A DNA stretch of 64,000 bases, taken from positions 62,001 to 126,000 of the forward strand of contig NZ_SCMK01000002.1 of NCBI RefSeq assembly GCF_005503355.1, read 5' to 3'. Shown one piece after another: positions 1-9,995 of this stretch. Source of the stretch: Sphingomonas sp. 1F27F7B. Lineage in GTDB: Bacteria; Pseudomonadota; Alphaproteobacteria; Sphingomonadales; Sphingomonadaceae. The translations under genes were made by a program, and so were the position numbers. Numbering within the stretch: the first letter of the stretch is position 1; each line of letters starts with the position of its first letter. Under the pieces are notes generated by a model. The model was not told the origin of the DNA. It was given only the letters and a program-made list of their open reading frames with translations, and made no database searches.

Positions 1-321
1 GTCATTTGTGGCGGGAAGGGGTTTGCGCGAGCCTTAAGCACGGCGCGCGCGCGAATCCAAATCTTTTCGGCGTAAATGCGATTGAGACGTAATCGCAATA
101 TGCCGATGGCGGGCCTTTGATGAGCAAGCCATTGTCCTTCCTGGGCACTCCGATTCCATGCCGTCGGGCGGCGAGCATCGGAAAGGGGCGCCAGCGCTGC
201 GCGTGCGGCACGGCAGGCCCTGGACGAGGCCGGGGCGACCGGACGAGAGCGCGCCCGCCGAGTCGACATCCGACTCGCATCCCGGGCTGACGGAACGGTC
301 GCGAGCGCCTATCTAACCGCC
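1..321. other. Non-coding stretch upstream of crtZ
   Basis: I see no supportable gene here. The open frames in this stretch give arginine- and proline-rich translations typical of antisense reading in GC-rich DNA and show no recognisable domain. Its right end holds a possible promoter for the carotenoid hydroxylase, listed separately. The left part may be the end or upstream region of a gene outside the window, which cannot be judged from this sequence. Confidence 0.5.
287..315 (+). promoter_or_regulatory. Possible sigma-70 promoter of crtZ (leaderless)
   Basis: CTGACG at 287-292 and TATCTA at 310-315 are 17 bases apart, which fits a housekeeping promoter. The -10 element ends only six bases before the ATG at 322 and no Shine-Dalgarno sequence is visible, so the transcript could be leaderless. 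This rests on pattern only; neither hexamer is perfect. Confidence 0.3.
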
Positions 322-822
322 ATGTCCCCCTGGATCGGCCTTGTCCTGTTCCTCGCCGCCATTGCCGCGATGGAGGGATTCGCCTGGGCGATGCACCGCT
401 GGGTCATGCACGGGCCCGGCTGGTTCCTCCATCGGAGCCACCACCGGGCACGCACCGGCTGGTTCGAGCTCAACGACCTTTATGCCATACTCTTCGCGGT
501 TCCTTCGATCGTGCTCCTCTATGGCGGGGTGCAGGGAGGATGGTGGCCGGGCTTCGCCTGGATCGGCGCCGGAATCGCCGGCTATGGCGCGATCTATTTC
601 GGCTTCCACGACGTGATCGTCCACCAGCGGGTGCGCCATCGCTACGTCCCGCGATCCCGCTACATGAAGCGGATCGTCCAGGCACACCGGCTGCACCATG
701 CAGTGGAATCCAGACATGGCGCGGTCAGCTTCGGCTTTCTCTGGGCGCCGCCCGCCGAAGAATTGAAGCGCCGGCTCAAGGCCGACGCTGGTTTGACCCG
801 CTTCCGCGCCAACCCGGATTGA
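322..822 (+). CDS. crtZ: Beta-carotene 3-hydroxylase (CrtZ-type di-iron)
   Basis: This 166-residue membrane protein belongs to the fatty-acid-hydroxylase/CrtZ superfamily of di-iron oxygenases, which hydroxylate the rings of beta-carotene to give zeaxanthin-type xanthophylls. The histidine clusters that bind iron are visible: H25-X4-H30, H37-X2-H40-H41, H96-X4-H101 and H122-X2-H125-H126. Hydrophobic stretches at about 3-20, 55-70 and 78-95 fit integral membrane topology. The length is normal for CrtZ. It stands alone rather than beside other crt genes, and msrB starts 22 bases downstream. The alternative, a generic sterol-desaturase-family protein, is less likely given the size and motif spacing. 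Confidence 0.88.
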   Translation: MSPWIGLVLFLAAIAAMEGFAWAMHRWVMHGPGWFLHRSHHRARTGWFELNDLYAILFAVPSIVLLYGGVQGGWWPGFAWIGAGIAGYGAIYFGFHDVIVHQRVRHRYVPRSRYMKRIVQAHRLHHAVESRHGAVSFGFLWAPPAEELKRRLKADAGLTRFRANPD

Positions 823-844
823 CGCGGCCCCCGGCGCCGGACAC

Positions 845-1291
845 ATGCTTCGCACCATGGAGCATCTGAACCTCTCCGAGTCCGAGTGGCGCAAGCGCCT
901 GACCCCGGAACAGTTTCACGTGCTGCGCGAAGCCGGCACCGAGCGGGCCTTTTCCGGCCGCTACACCGACAACAAGGCCGACGGCCTGTATCTGTGCGCC
1001 GGCTGCAAGCTCGAGCTGTTCGACAGCGCCGACAAGTTCGACTCGGGATCGGGCTGGCCGAGCTTCACGCGCCCGATCGATCCGGAAAACGTCACCGAGC
1101 ATGCCGATACCAGCCATGGCATGCGCCGCGTCGAGCTGCGGTGCGCGCGCTGCGACGGCCATCAGGGCCATGTCTTTCCCGACGGGCCGCCGCCGACGGG
1201 CCTGCGCTACTGCATCAACTCCGCCGGCCTCGATTTCCGTTCACGTGGTGGCAACCAGAATGCCGCTACGAGCGAACCGAGCGGCGCCTGA
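845..1291 (+). CDS. msrB: Peptide-methionine (R)-S-oxide reductase MsrB
   Basis: Reduces the R epimer of methionine sulfoxide in oxidised proteins. The SelR fold is complete: zinc cysteines C51, C54, C100 and C103, the GSGWPSF motif at 68-74, and the resolving region [11 protein letters not shown] with catalytic C123. The first ATG is at 845, but an in-frame ATG at 857 (MEHLNLSE) is an equally good start; the conserved domain is unaffected. The 148-residue length is typical. It follows crtZ closely on the same strand and precedes a penicillin-binding protein. The last 15 or so residues are a poorly conserved hydrophilic tail. Confidence 0.95.
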   Translation: MLRTMEHLNLSESEWRKRLTPEQFHVLREAGTERAFSGRYTDNKADGLYLCAGCKLELFDSADKFDSGSGWPSFTRPIDPENVTEHADTSHGMRRVELRCARCDGHQGHVFPDGPPPTGLRYCINSAGLDFRSRGGNQNAATSEPSGA

Positions 1292-1333
1292 TCCTTGTGA
1301 GCAGGCCGAATAGGGCTTAATCGCACTCCCCCG

Positions 1334-3466
<2,133 letters not shown>

Positions 3467-3479
3467 GCGCCTGCTGAAG

Positions 3480-3500
3480 CCCCTCCCGGAAAGGGAGGGG
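3480..3500. terminator. Hairpin after the PBP gene (CCCCTCCC/GGGAGGGG)
   Basis: CCCCTCCC at 3480-3487 pairs perfectly with GGGAGGGG at 3493-3500 across a five-base loop. It lies in the 105-base convergent gap between the PBP gene and the metallopeptidase gene. No T-run follows on either strand, so it is either a weak terminator, an mRNA-end stabiliser or a repeat. A related stem occurs after parB (23783-23800). Confidence 0.5.
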
Positions 3501-3571
3501 GTGGGGGGATGCACGCGCTGCGGCCTCGACGCGCCGGCGCTTCGATATCGGCTGGACGATCAGGAGAAGCG

Positions 3572-4246
3572 TTACCGGCCGTACCAGTGCAGCGCCGCGC
3601 CGTTGCGCCTGAGCCAGGCGCGTGCCCGCTCCGGATCGCCTTCGTAAAGCTCCGCCACCACGCGGTGAAACGCCGGCGAATGGTTCATGTGAATCCGGTG
3701 CGCCACTTCATGCGCCACGGTCGAGCGCCGCACATGGCTCGGCGCCAGCAGCAGCCGCCAGCTGTAGCGGATCTGGCCCGAGGAAGCGCAGCTTCCCCAG
3801 CGCCCGCGCGGATCGCCGATCGAGACCTTGGTTACCGTCACCCCCGCGCGCTCGGCATATTCCGCCGTCTCCTCGCTCAGCAGGTCGAGCGCCGCCTGGC
3901 GCAGCCAGCGTTCGATGCGCCGCTCCAGCCCCTCGCGCGGGCCACCGCAGAGCAGCCGGTCGCCCGCCAGCCGCGGCGTTCGGCCGGCGCCGGGCGCGGG
4001 CCACATGATCTCCACCTCGGCATCGCCGAGCGGGATGCGCTCCCCCGGTGCGAAGGGCCGCGCCTCGGGCATCTTCGCCTGTTGCGCCGCGATCCAGCCC
4101 TGCTGCGTGCGGGCCCAGTCCATGCCCTTCTTGAGCGAAGCGCGCGGCGGCAGCGTGAGCTTCACCTTGCCCGAACGCGGATCGACCGAGAGCCGCATCC
4201 GCCGCGCCCGGGCGTGACGGACCACCTCGATCTCCGGTTCGCTCAA
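3572..4246 (-). CDS. YgjP-like metallopeptidase (DUF45, SprT-type)
   Basis: A 224-residue predicted zinc metallopeptidase of the YgjP/DUF45 family, whose physiological substrate is not established. The HExxH motif HEVAH (H179, E180, H183) is followed by a downstream histidine in HMNHSPAFH (H194) as third ligand, and the family signature GRWGSC occurs at 148-153. The start is TTG in a TTGA overlap with the stop of the UPF0260 gene, which implies translational coupling; the next in-frame ATG (residue 17) would remove conserved sequence. It is the last gene of a leftward three-gene unit with the UPF0260 and SCO1-type genes. Confidence 0.88.
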   Translation of the reverse strand: MSEPEIEVVRHARARRMRLSVDPRSGKVKLTLPPRASLKKGMDWARTQQGWIAAQQAKMPEARPFAPGERIPLGDAEVEIMWPAPGAGRTPRLAGDRLLCGGPREGLERRIERWLRQAALDLLSEETAEYAERAGVTVTKVSIGDPRGRWGSCASSGQIRYSWRLLLAPSHVRRSTVAHEVAHRIHMNHSPAFHRVVAELYEGDPERARAWLRRNGAALHWYGR

Positions 4247-4677
4247 AGCTCGCGGTCCACCAGGTGATGCTCGAAATCCACCACGTCGTCCTCGCTCACC
4301 GTCCAGCCGCGAGTCGACTGACCGGCCGCATGGACCGCTTCCGGATCACCGCTCACCAGATAATGCCAGTCGGGCAGGGGCTTGCCCTCGCCGCGCAGGC
4401 GATAGGCGCAGGTGGAGGGCAGCCATTCGATGTCGCGGACGTTGCGCGCAGTCAGCCGCACGCATTCGGGGACATAGGCATGGCGGTGCTTATAGTCGGA
4501 GCAGCGCCCCATCCGCCGGTCGAGCAGGCGGCAGGCGACATTGGTCGCCATCAGCTCGCCGGTCTCCTCGTCCTCGAGCTTGTGGATGCAGCATTTGCCG
4601 CAGCCGTCGCAAAGGGCTTCCCATTGCGCCCGGTCGAGCTTTTCCAGCGGCAGGTCTTCCCAGAATTTCCCGGTCAT
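4243..4677 (-). CDS. UPF0260/YcgN family cysteine-cluster protein
   Basis: A 144-residue protein of the UPF0260 (YcgN) family with the YkgJ-type cysteine cluster CDGCGKCC (C23, C26, C29, C30) and further conserved cysteines near 49, 59, 72 and 90. The pattern suggests Fe-S or zinc binding; the function is unknown. The start was set at 4677 because it forms an ATGA overlap with the upstream SCO1-type gene and gives a protein of normal family length. A longer in-frame extension upstream is simply the shadow of that gene. Confidence 0.88.
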   Translation of the reverse strand: MTGKFWEDLPLEKLDRAQWEALCDGCGKCCIHKLEDEETGELMATNVACRLLDRRMGRCSDYKHRHAYVPECVRLTARNVRDIEWLPSTCAYRLRGEGKPLPDWHYLVSGDPEAVHAAGQSTRGWTVSEDDVVDFEHHLVDREL

Positions 4678-5255
4678 CTCACCCAATGGTCGAGCTGCTC
4701 CACCACGGCCGCAGCATCCTTTTCGATCGGCAGCGACGTGATCGGCTTGCCGTCCTTGCCCATCAGATAGGCAATCTGGCTGTGCCCTACCAGATAGGCA
4801 CCGTTCGGGCCGGGCGCTTCCTTCTTCGCATAGACCGCATATTGCTTCTCCACCGCCGCAATCGCCGCCGGGCTGCCGGTGAGGCCGACGATGCGATCGT
4901 CGAAGTTGCGCACGAACTCGCCCACCACCCCGGGCGTGTCGCGCTCGGGATCGACGGTGATGAAGATCGGCACGATCTGCGCGGCCTTGGCCGGCGCCTG
5001 CTTGTCGAGCGTCTTCATCGCCTGGCCGATCTTGAGCATGTCGTTCGGGCAGATGTCCGGACAATAGGTGTAGCCGAAATAGACGATGCGATACTTGCCG
5101 GCGAAATCGCCGTCGCGCACGGGCTTGCCGTTCGGATCGGTCAGCGTGAAGGGGCCGCCGATCCGGGCGCCGGCGAGCGGCGGCTCGCCCGGGGCGCCGC
5201 TGCAGCCCGAGACGATCAGTAGCAAAGGCACAAGGGCCTGAAATATCCTGCTCAT
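4674..5255 (-). CDS. SCO1/SenC/PrrC-family copper lipoprotein
   Basis: A thioredoxin-fold protein of the SCO family, which delivers copper to the Cu-A centre of cytochrome c oxidase or acts as a thiol-disulfide reductase. Starting at the ATG at 5255 gives 193 residues with a lipobox (LIVSGC, C18), so it should be anchored in a membrane facing the periplasm. The copper ligands are visible: CPDIC (C65 and C69) and H158 in LVGHSQ. An in-frame upstream ATG at 5294 would put 13 extra residues before the signal peptide and is less likely. No cytochrome oxidase genes are adjacent. Confidence 0.92.
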   Translation of the reverse strand: MSRIFQALVPLLLIVSGCSGAPGEPPLAGARIGGPFTLTDPNGKPVRDGDFAGKYRIVYFGYTYCPDICPNDMLKIGQAMKTLDKQAPAKAAQIVPIFITVDPERDTPGVVGEFVRNFDDRIVGLTGSPAAIAAVEKQYAVYAKKEAPGPNGAYLVGHSQIAYLMGKDGKPITSLPIEKDAAAVVEQLDHWVR

Positions 5256-5323
5256 GGTATCCCCAGCCATGATCTGATAGTCCGGGGGTTGCAAGCACTG
5301 CCGCTATGGGGTTTGGGCAAGAC

Positions 5324-5938
5324 ATGACCGTTCGCGTATTGGGTGCCGCCGGCGCCGCCCTGCTGATGCTCGCCGCCGTGCCGGCATCGGCCCAGCAATT
5401 CTCCGACAGCTATAATTTCCTCCAGGCCATCCGCGAGACGGACGGCGCGAAGGTGAACAAGTATCTGGAGAACAAGGCGCTCCGCATCGTCAACACCAAG
5501 GACCGCTCAACCGGCGAGGGCGCGCTCCACATCGTGGTGAAGCGCAGCGATTCGACCTATTTGCGCGTGCTGCTCCAACAGGACGACATCAATCCGAACC
5601 TGCAGGACGGTCGCGGCAACACGCCGCTGATCATCGCGGCCGAGCGTGGCTGGGGCGAAGGCGTGGGGATCCTGCTCAAATATGGTGCCAATGTGAACAC
5701 GGCCAACGCCAGCGGCGAAACGCCGCTGATCCGCGCCGTCCAGGTCCATGACATCGAAGTCGTCCGCCAGCTCCTTACCGCGGGCGCCAATCCGGACCGC
5801 ACCGACAACGTCACCGGCAAGTCGGCCCGCGATTATGCCCGGGACGAAACCCGCTACCCGCAGATCGCCAAGCTGCTGGCCGAAGCGCCCAAGGGCGGCA
5901 AGTCGAGCGGCGCGGCTCCGGCGGGCCCGAAGCTCTAG
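5324..5938 (+). CDS. Periplasmic ankyrin-repeat protein
   Basis: A 204-residue protein with a Sec signal peptide (hydrophobic about 4-20, probable cleavage after ASA before QQF) and about four ankyrin repeats. The best repeats contain GNTPLIIAAERGW and GETPLIRAVQVHD, each followed by LLKYGANVN- or LLTAGANPD-type loops. These repeats bind protein partners; the partner is unknown. The C-terminal 20 residues are Gly/Ala/Pro-rich. The ATG at 5324 places the signal peptide normally; an ATG at 5306 adds six residues. It converges with mmcB, and the two stop codons overlap by four bases. Confidence 0.85.
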   Translation: MTVRVLGAAGAALLMLAAVPASAQQFSDSYNFLQAIRETDGAKVNKYLENKALRIVNTKDRSTGEGALHIVVKRSDSTYLRVLLQQDDINPNLQDGRGNTPLIIAAERGWGEGVGILLKYGANVNTANASGETPLIRAVQVHDIEVVRQLLTAGANPDRTDNVTGKSARDYARDETRYPQIAKLLAEAPKGGKSSGAAPAGPKL

Positions 5939-6432
5939 AAAGCCGCTTCCGCGTCAGGATCGAGGATCTGGATGACTCGGCGCGCGGCGCGCCGGGCAAA
6001 GGCCAGCGTGCTCTTGCGGCGCGTCGGCGCGGGCAGGGGAAAGGTCGCCGCCTCGCGCATCACCGCGGCATCGTAGCGATCCGCGACGATCAGCCCGGCG
6101 CGCGCGGGCAGGAATCCTTCCTGCTCGAACGGCCTGAGATCGAACCCGGCGGGCACCGCCCAGAAGAAACGGTCGCAATGGGCGAGATAATCGGTCCATT
6201 TGCCGTCGCCGAGCAGATCGGCACGCGACACCTTGATCTCGACGATGACGATGTTGCCGCGCGAATCGATCGCCATCAGATCGGCACGGCGCCCGTTCTC
6301 CAGCGGCACCTCCGCAAGCGCGACGCAATCGTGGCGAAGCAGCAGCCGCGTGACGCCGCGGGCGACGTCGGCGGCGATCAGGGGCCCATCGGGCAGCGGG
6401 TCTTCCGGAATCGAAACGGCCGGGGAAGTCAT
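5935..6432 (-). CDS. mmcB: MmcB family DNA repair protein
   Basis: A 165-residue protein of the MmcB family, linked to mitomycin C resistance and DNA-damage induction in Caulobacter. The central block RRADLMAIDSRGNIVIVEIK has the spacing of a PD-(D/E)XK nuclease core (Asp, then E-x-K), so a nuclease-like role is plausible but unproven. Upstream lies a LexA-type direct repeat (6446-6460), and the start codon sits in the loop of a perfect ten-base-pair hairpin (6416-6442). Both suggest SOS control, possibly with a translational layer. It converges with the ankyrin gene with a four-base overlap. Confidence 0.88.
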   Translation of the reverse strand: MTSPAVSIPEDPLPDGPLIAADVARGVTRLLLRHDCVALAEVPLENGRRADLMAIDSRGNIVIVEIKVSRADLLGDGKWTDYLAHCDRFFWAVPAGFDLRPFEQEGFLPARAGLIVADRYDAAVMREAATFPLPAPTRRKSTLAFARRAARRVIQILDPDAEAAF

Positions 6433-6442
6433 CCCCGGCCGT
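6416..6442 (-). promoter_or_regulatory. Hairpin holding the mmcB start codon in its loop
   Basis: ACGGCCGGGG (6416-6425) and CCCCGGCCGT (6433-6442) are perfect complements separated by seven bases. Read on the minus strand, the loop begins with the ATG of mmcB. No separate Shine-Dalgarno sequence is visible. Such a stem could limit translation initiation, or could be a DNA cruciform or protein site. Confidence 0.5.
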
Positions 6443-6445
6443 CTA

Positions 6446-6460
6446 GAACATTAAGCGAAC
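6446..6460 (-). promoter_or_regulatory. LexA (SOS) box upstream of mmcB
   Basis: On the minus strand the sequence reads GTTCGCTTAATGTTC, an exact match to the alphaproteobacterial LexA operator GTTC-N7-GTTC. It ends 13 bases before the mmcB start codon, a normal position for a repressor site overlapping a promoter. mmcB is a DNA-damage-inducible LexA-controlled gene in Caulobacter, which supports the call. Confidence 0.8.
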
Positions 6461-6524
6461 ACTGGGAACCCCGCGACTCGCCTATTCTGGATTTCGGAAC
6501 CGGGCCGGTGCCGCCAGTCCGCTA

Positions 6525-7172
6525 TCAACGATAAAAGACATGGTTGCCCACGGAGCCCACACGCGCGCGCTTCCAGCTGGGCTTCACATAGCGGGCATGG
6601 AAATACAGCGCTTCGGGCACCGGCGAATCCCACTGGTCCTTCATCGCGACCTGGGCCACGGCGAGCGCCTTCTTCCACTGGCCATTGGCCGGCGGAGTCG
6701 GCAGCTTGCCGCCGCGAACGAAGGAGAACTGGCCGCGCTGCGTCACCACACCGCAGACCGAGCGCGGGAAGCGGCCCGATTCGGTGCGGTTGAGGATCAC
6801 GTCCGCCACGGCGAGCTGGCCGGCAAGCGGCTCGCTCTTCGCTTCGTAATAGACGCTCACGGCAAGGCAGTTGAGCTCGCTGTCGAGCGACGCGGGCGCA
6901 TCCTGCGCAGCCACGGCTTCGGAAAGCGAATCGAAATCTTCGTCGTCCGGATCCGCATTGGGGATCGGCTGGACGATCTCGGTCTTTTCCTGGATCGGAG
7001 TCGGCGCGGCCTGCGGGGCCGGCGCTGGAACCTGCTGGAGGTTCTGGACGTTGACCTGCTGAACCGGCGCATCCTGCGGGTTCATGGTCACATCGAGCGT
7101 GGCGGCATTCGCAAGTGCGCCAGCGCAAAAAGTCACGGCCGCGAAGCCCGCGGCGCGATGGATGAACTTCAT
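6525..7172 (-). CDS. SleB-type cell wall hydrolase (Hydrolase_2)
   Basis: A 215-residue exported protein with a signal peptide (hydrophobic about 6-22, cleavage near ANA), a Pro/Gln/Ala-rich linker (about 30-95) and a C-terminal Hydrolase_2 domain of the SleB family. The domain starts at LNCLAVSVYYEA, whose E110 is the expected catalytic acid for a lytic transglycosylase or amidase-type muramidase, and continues through DVILNRTESGRFP and ALYFHARYVKPSW. In sphingomonads such proteins remodel peptidoglycan in vegetative cells, since there are no spores. It stands alone, 157 bases from the DUF1491 gene; the gap has an AT-rich patch but no clear promoter. Confidence 0.88.
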   Translation of the reverse strand: MKFIHRAAGFAAVTFCAGALANAATLDVTMNPQDAPVQQVNVQNLQQVPAPAPQAAPTPIQEKTEIVQPIPNADPDDEDFDSLSEAVAAQDAPASLDSELNCLAVSVYYEAKSEPLAGQLAVADVILNRTESGRFPRSVCGVVTQRGQFSFVRGGKLPTPPANGQWKKALAVAQVAMKDQWDSPVPEALYFHARYVKPSWKRARVGSVGNHVFYR

Positions 7173-7329
7173 TAGGCTTCGTTGCTGTGCGGTTGGTGCG
7201 CGGCCGGCCCGTTTTCTTTATTGGACCGCCGGGCTTCCCCCCCGACTGCGTAACCGACCGACTTCACACCCCGGTAGGCACAACGCGATTGATAATAGGC
7301 GCCGCCTTTCGCCGTCCATGTCCTACATG

Positions 7330-7668
7330 TCAATTCATCGCGATCGTTTCAGCGGCGAAGCGTTCCGCATCCGCGATGTCCAGTTCGACTACCCAGAGGT
7401 CGGAATCGCGCTCGCGGCGACGGCGCCAATAGGCGGTGACCTCGCCCTCATCGGCGAATTCGCGTGGGCACGACGCGACCAGCGCGGGCGTTCCGTCAGG
7501 CCCGAGACCACGCTCGGCGAAGCGCGGATTGCCGCCGCGCTCGACCAGCAGGAGCAGGATCGCACCGGCAGTCGCATCGCCCCTGGCCAGCACCATCGCG
7601 CCGCCGCCGGCGCCCTCGGCACGGCGGATCAGCGCATTGACCAGCACGCCGGTGGCGATCCGCGCCAT
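7330..7668 (-). CDS. DUF1491 family protein
   Basis: A 112-residue protein recognised as DUF1491, a small alphaproteobacterial family of unknown function. The typical pattern is visible: an N-terminal strand-helix (ATGVLVNALIRRAEGAGG), a hydrophobic strand (GAILLLLVERGG) and a C-terminal WRRRRERDSDLWVVELD segment. It starts in a TGATG overlap with the stop of the thioesterase gene and is the last gene of the hpf-ptsN-thioesterase-DUF1491 run, so it should be co-translated with it. Confidence 0.8.
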   Translation of the reverse strand: MARIATGVLVNALIRRAEGAGGGAMVLARGDATAGAILLLLVERGGNPRFAERGLGPDGTPALVASCPREFADEGEVTAYWRRRRERDSDLWVVELDIADAERFAAETIAMN

Positions 7669-8132
7669 CAGCCCTGACGATATCCGGGAAGCGAGGCGAG
7701 CGGGATGCGCGAGCGCATGAAGGTGCCCGTGCCGCGCGCCGCTTCCTCACCGGTCGCATCGATCAGCCGCGCCTCGGCGACGAACACGCGCCGCTGCCCG
7801 CTGACCCAGCGCCCCTCCGCCACCACCGGCCCGGGGCCGAGCGGCTTGGTGAGCAGCAGGTTGAACTGCGTGGTCAGCACGAAGCGATCGGTGACGAGGC
7901 TGTTCACCGCATAGAAGGCGGCATCGTCGAGCATCTTGAAATAGCTCGTGCCGTGCGCCGCGCCGGCGGCGTGGAAATAACGTTCGTCGATCGTGAAACG
8001 GATGCGCGCGACACCGGCTTCCGGAATCTCGAGCACGGACTCGAACAGCCGATTGATCGGCGCCGCGGCATAGAGGGATTCGAGCGCACGGAAATGCGCC
8101 TTCGCCCCGATGGGCTCCTCAGGCTGCGTCAC
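7668..8132 (-). CDS. PaaI-type hotdog thioesterase
   Basis: A hotdog-fold protein of about 154 residues, probably hydrolysing an acyl- or aryl-CoA thioester. The helix region HAAGAAHGTSYFKMLDDAAFYAVNS matches the PaaI-like active-site helix (HG followed by acidic residues), followed by strands ending in TGTFMRSRIPL. I prefer a GTG start at 8132, just inside the 3' end of ptsN; an ATG at 8168 would overlap ptsN by 50 bases and add a basic tail unlike the family. The substrate cannot be told from the sequence. Confidence 0.82.
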   Translation of the reverse strand: MTQPEEPIGAKAHFRALESLYAAAPINRLFESVLEIPEAGVARIRFTIDERYFHAAGAAHGTSYFKMLDDAAFYAVNSLVTDRFVLTTQFNLLLTKPLGPGPVVAEGRWVSGQRRVFVAEARLIDATGEEAARGTGTFMRSRIPLASLPGYRQG

Positions 8133-8586
8133 GCGCCTCCACGCCCGCGAGCAGCGCATAGAGCGCATCGCGCGATCCGGCGCCGCGCAGCTTGGCGGCG
8201 ATCGCCTTGTCGCGCAGGCAGCGCGAGACGCAGGCTAGCGCCTTCAGATGCTCGGCACCCGCGCCCACCGGCGAGAGCAGCATGAAGACGAGATCGACGG
8301 GCAACTCGTCCACCGCGCCGAAATCGACCGGCTTCTCCAGTCGCACGAACACGCCGCAGACGCGGCGGATCGCATCCAGCTTGCCGTGCGGAATGGCGAT
8401 GCCGGCGCCGAAGCCGGTCGAACCCAGCTTCTCGCGCTCGGCGAGGGTTTCGGAAACGGCACGCGCGTCGAGGCCATAAGCCTCGGCCGCGGCGGCACCC
8501 AGCGCCGTGAAGAGCGCCTTCTTGCTGGCAGCGCTCACGCCGGAGAGCACTGCCTCCGGCACGAGCAAGTCACTGATGGTCGTCAT
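8119..8586 (-). CDS. ptsN: Nitrogen-PTS EIIA-like protein PtsN
   Basis: A 155-residue EIIA-Ntr protein, the terminal phosphoacceptor of the regulatory nitrogen PTS, which controls potassium and nitrogen homeostasis rather than sugar uptake. The phosphorylated histidine is H67 in GIAIPHGKLD. The upstream GSTGFGAG motif and downstream FMLLSPVGAGAEHLKALA helix are typical. It lies 45 bases downstream of hpf, the standard linkage of ribosome hibernation factor with ptsN in proteobacteria. The thioesterase start overlaps its 3' end. Confidence 0.93.
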   Translation of the reverse strand: MTTISDLLVPEAVLSGVSAASKKALFTALGAAAAEAYGLDARAVSETLAEREKLGSTGFGAGIAIPHGKLDAIRRVCGVFVRLEKPVDFGAVDELPVDLVFMLLSPVGAGAEHLKALACVSRCLRDKAIAAKLRGAGSRDALYALLAGVEARDAA

Positions 8587-8631
8587 CGATATTCCAGTTG
8601 AGGTCCGCCCCCCGGGGGCCTGCCTTAATAC

Positions 8632-9219
8632 TCAGGCGGCGCGATTGGGTTCCACCCATCCGATCGTCCCGTCGCCGCGCCGATAGACCATGTTATGGGC
8701 CCCTGTCGCGCTATTTCGGAAGAGCAGCGCATTGGTATTCCGCAGGTCGAGCATCATGACTGCATCCGAAACCGTGGCATCGGGCACGTCGACTCGGGTC
8801 TCCGCGATGATCAGCGGCGCATCTACCGGCTCGTCTTCGTCCACTGTTTCCTGGAAGAGCGTGTAGCCGGCATTGTTGTCATAGGCGCCATTCTCGGCGA
8901 ACGCGTTGACCACGCCGTTCTGGCGATCCTTCAGCCGGCGCGTATAGCGGCGCAGCTGCTTGTCGATCCGATCGGCCGCGCCGTCGAACGCGCCATGCGC
9001 CTCCATGCCCTTGTTCGTCGCCTTGAGGACGAGGCCCTGGGTGACGTGCATCACGATGTCGCAGGTGAACCCGTTGTCGTGCGGCCCCTTGCCGAAGGTC
9101 GCCTGGGACGAGATCGCGCGCGAGAAATATTTGCCCGCAATCCCCTGGAGCCGTTCGTTGACCTGCGCCTTGAGCGCGGCGCCGGTCTCGACCTGATGCC
9201 CAGAAACCCGGATGTCCAT
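8632..9219 (-). CDS. hpf: Long-form ribosome hibernation promoting factor
   Basis: A 195-residue HPF of the long type. The N-terminal S30AE domain (about 1-105) binds the 30S decoding centre, and the C-terminal domain (about 130-190, with DAVMMLDLRNTNALLFRNSATG) mediates 70S dimerisation into inactive 100S ribosomes. On the minus strand GGAGG lies six bases before the ATG. It precedes ptsN in the same direction and follows dnaQ by 76 bases, a gap that probably holds its promoter, although I could not identify a convincing sigma-54 element. Confidence 0.93.
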   Translation of the reverse strand: MDIRVSGHQVETGAALKAQVNERLQGIAGKYFSRAISSQATFGKGPHDNGFTCDIVMHVTQGLVLKATNKGMEAHGAFDGAADRIDKQLRRYTRRLKDRQNGVVNAFAENGAYDNNAGYTLFQETVDEDEPVDAPLIIAETRVDVPDATVSDAVMMLDLRNTNALLFRNSATGAHNMVYRRGDGTIGWVEPNRAA

Positions 9220-9295
9220 TGTTCACCTCCACTTTGTACCGAGGACCCTGGCTGGTGCGGGTCCGAACCGATCGACCGCCGGCAAATGCCGGGAG

Positions 9296-9988
9296 TCAAC
9301 TGGCCGGGGCGACGCCCCAGAGCGGGTCCTCCATCTTAGAGAGAAAGGCCGCGTGGCGTTCGAGTTCCGCCGCGCTGGCCGTAAATTGGCGCGCCGGGCG
9401 CGCATGCACGCGCGCCGGCGCCTCGGCCGCGGTCTCGCGCGCCGCCGGCGCGTCCACGGCCAAGCCGAGCGTGATCTGCCGCCCGCCGGTGAGCTCGACA
9501 TAGACCTGGGCCAGCAGCGAAGCGTCGATCAGCGCGCCGTGCAGCGTGCGCTGGGTGAGGTCGATGCCGTAGCGGGTGCAGAGCGCGTCAAGCGTATGCT
9601 TGGCGCCGGGATGCTTGACGCGGGCGATCGCCAGCGTGTCGACCATGCGGCCCAAGTCGACGATCGGCCGGCCGTTGCGCGTCAGCTCGCCATTGATGAA
9701 GCCGAAGTCGAAATTGGCGTTGTGCGCGATCATCGGGCTGTCGCCGATGAATTCCAGCATGTCCTCGACCACGTCCGCGAACAGCGGCTTGTCGGAGAGG
9801 AACACGTCCGACAGGCCGTGGACGTTGAACGCCTCGATCGGCATCGGGCGCTGGGGATTGATATAGGCGTGGTAGGTGCGGCCGGTCATCACCCGGTTGA
9901 CCAGCTCGACGCACCCGATCTCGACCAGCCGGTCACCACCCGAGAAGCTGAGCCCGGTGGTTTCGGTGTCGAACACGATTTCACGCAT
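9296..9988 (-). CDS. dnaQ: DNA polymerase III subunit epsilon (proofreading exonuclease)
   Basis: The 3'-5' proofreading subunit of the replicative polymerase, 230 residues. The DEDDh exonuclease motifs are present: Exo I FDTETTG (D7, E9), Exo II HNANFDFGFIN and Exo III with HGALIDASLLAQVY. The C-terminal 60 residues are the variable linker and alpha-subunit-binding tail. It follows coaE by six bases in the chain ppsR-maf-aroE-coaE-dnaQ, the same order found on one side of the Caulobacter origin. Confidence 0.95.
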   Translation of the reverse strand: MREIVFDTETTGLSFSGGDRLVEIGCVELVNRVMTGRTYHAYINPQRPMPIEAFNVHGLSDVFLSDKPLFADVVEDMLEFIGDSPMIAHNANFDFGFINGELTRNGRPIVDLGRMVDTLAIARVKHPGAKHTLDALCTRYGIDLTQRTLHGALIDASLLAQVYVELTGGRQITLGLAVDAPAARETAAEAPARVHARPARQFTASAAELERHAAFLSKMEDPLWGVAPAS

Positions 9989-9995
9989 GGGAACC

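Noticed and set aside
2..280. Minus-strand frame of 92 codons at the left edge
   Set aside because: Arg/Pro-rich with no domain, ribosome-binding site or context support; could not be called a gene.
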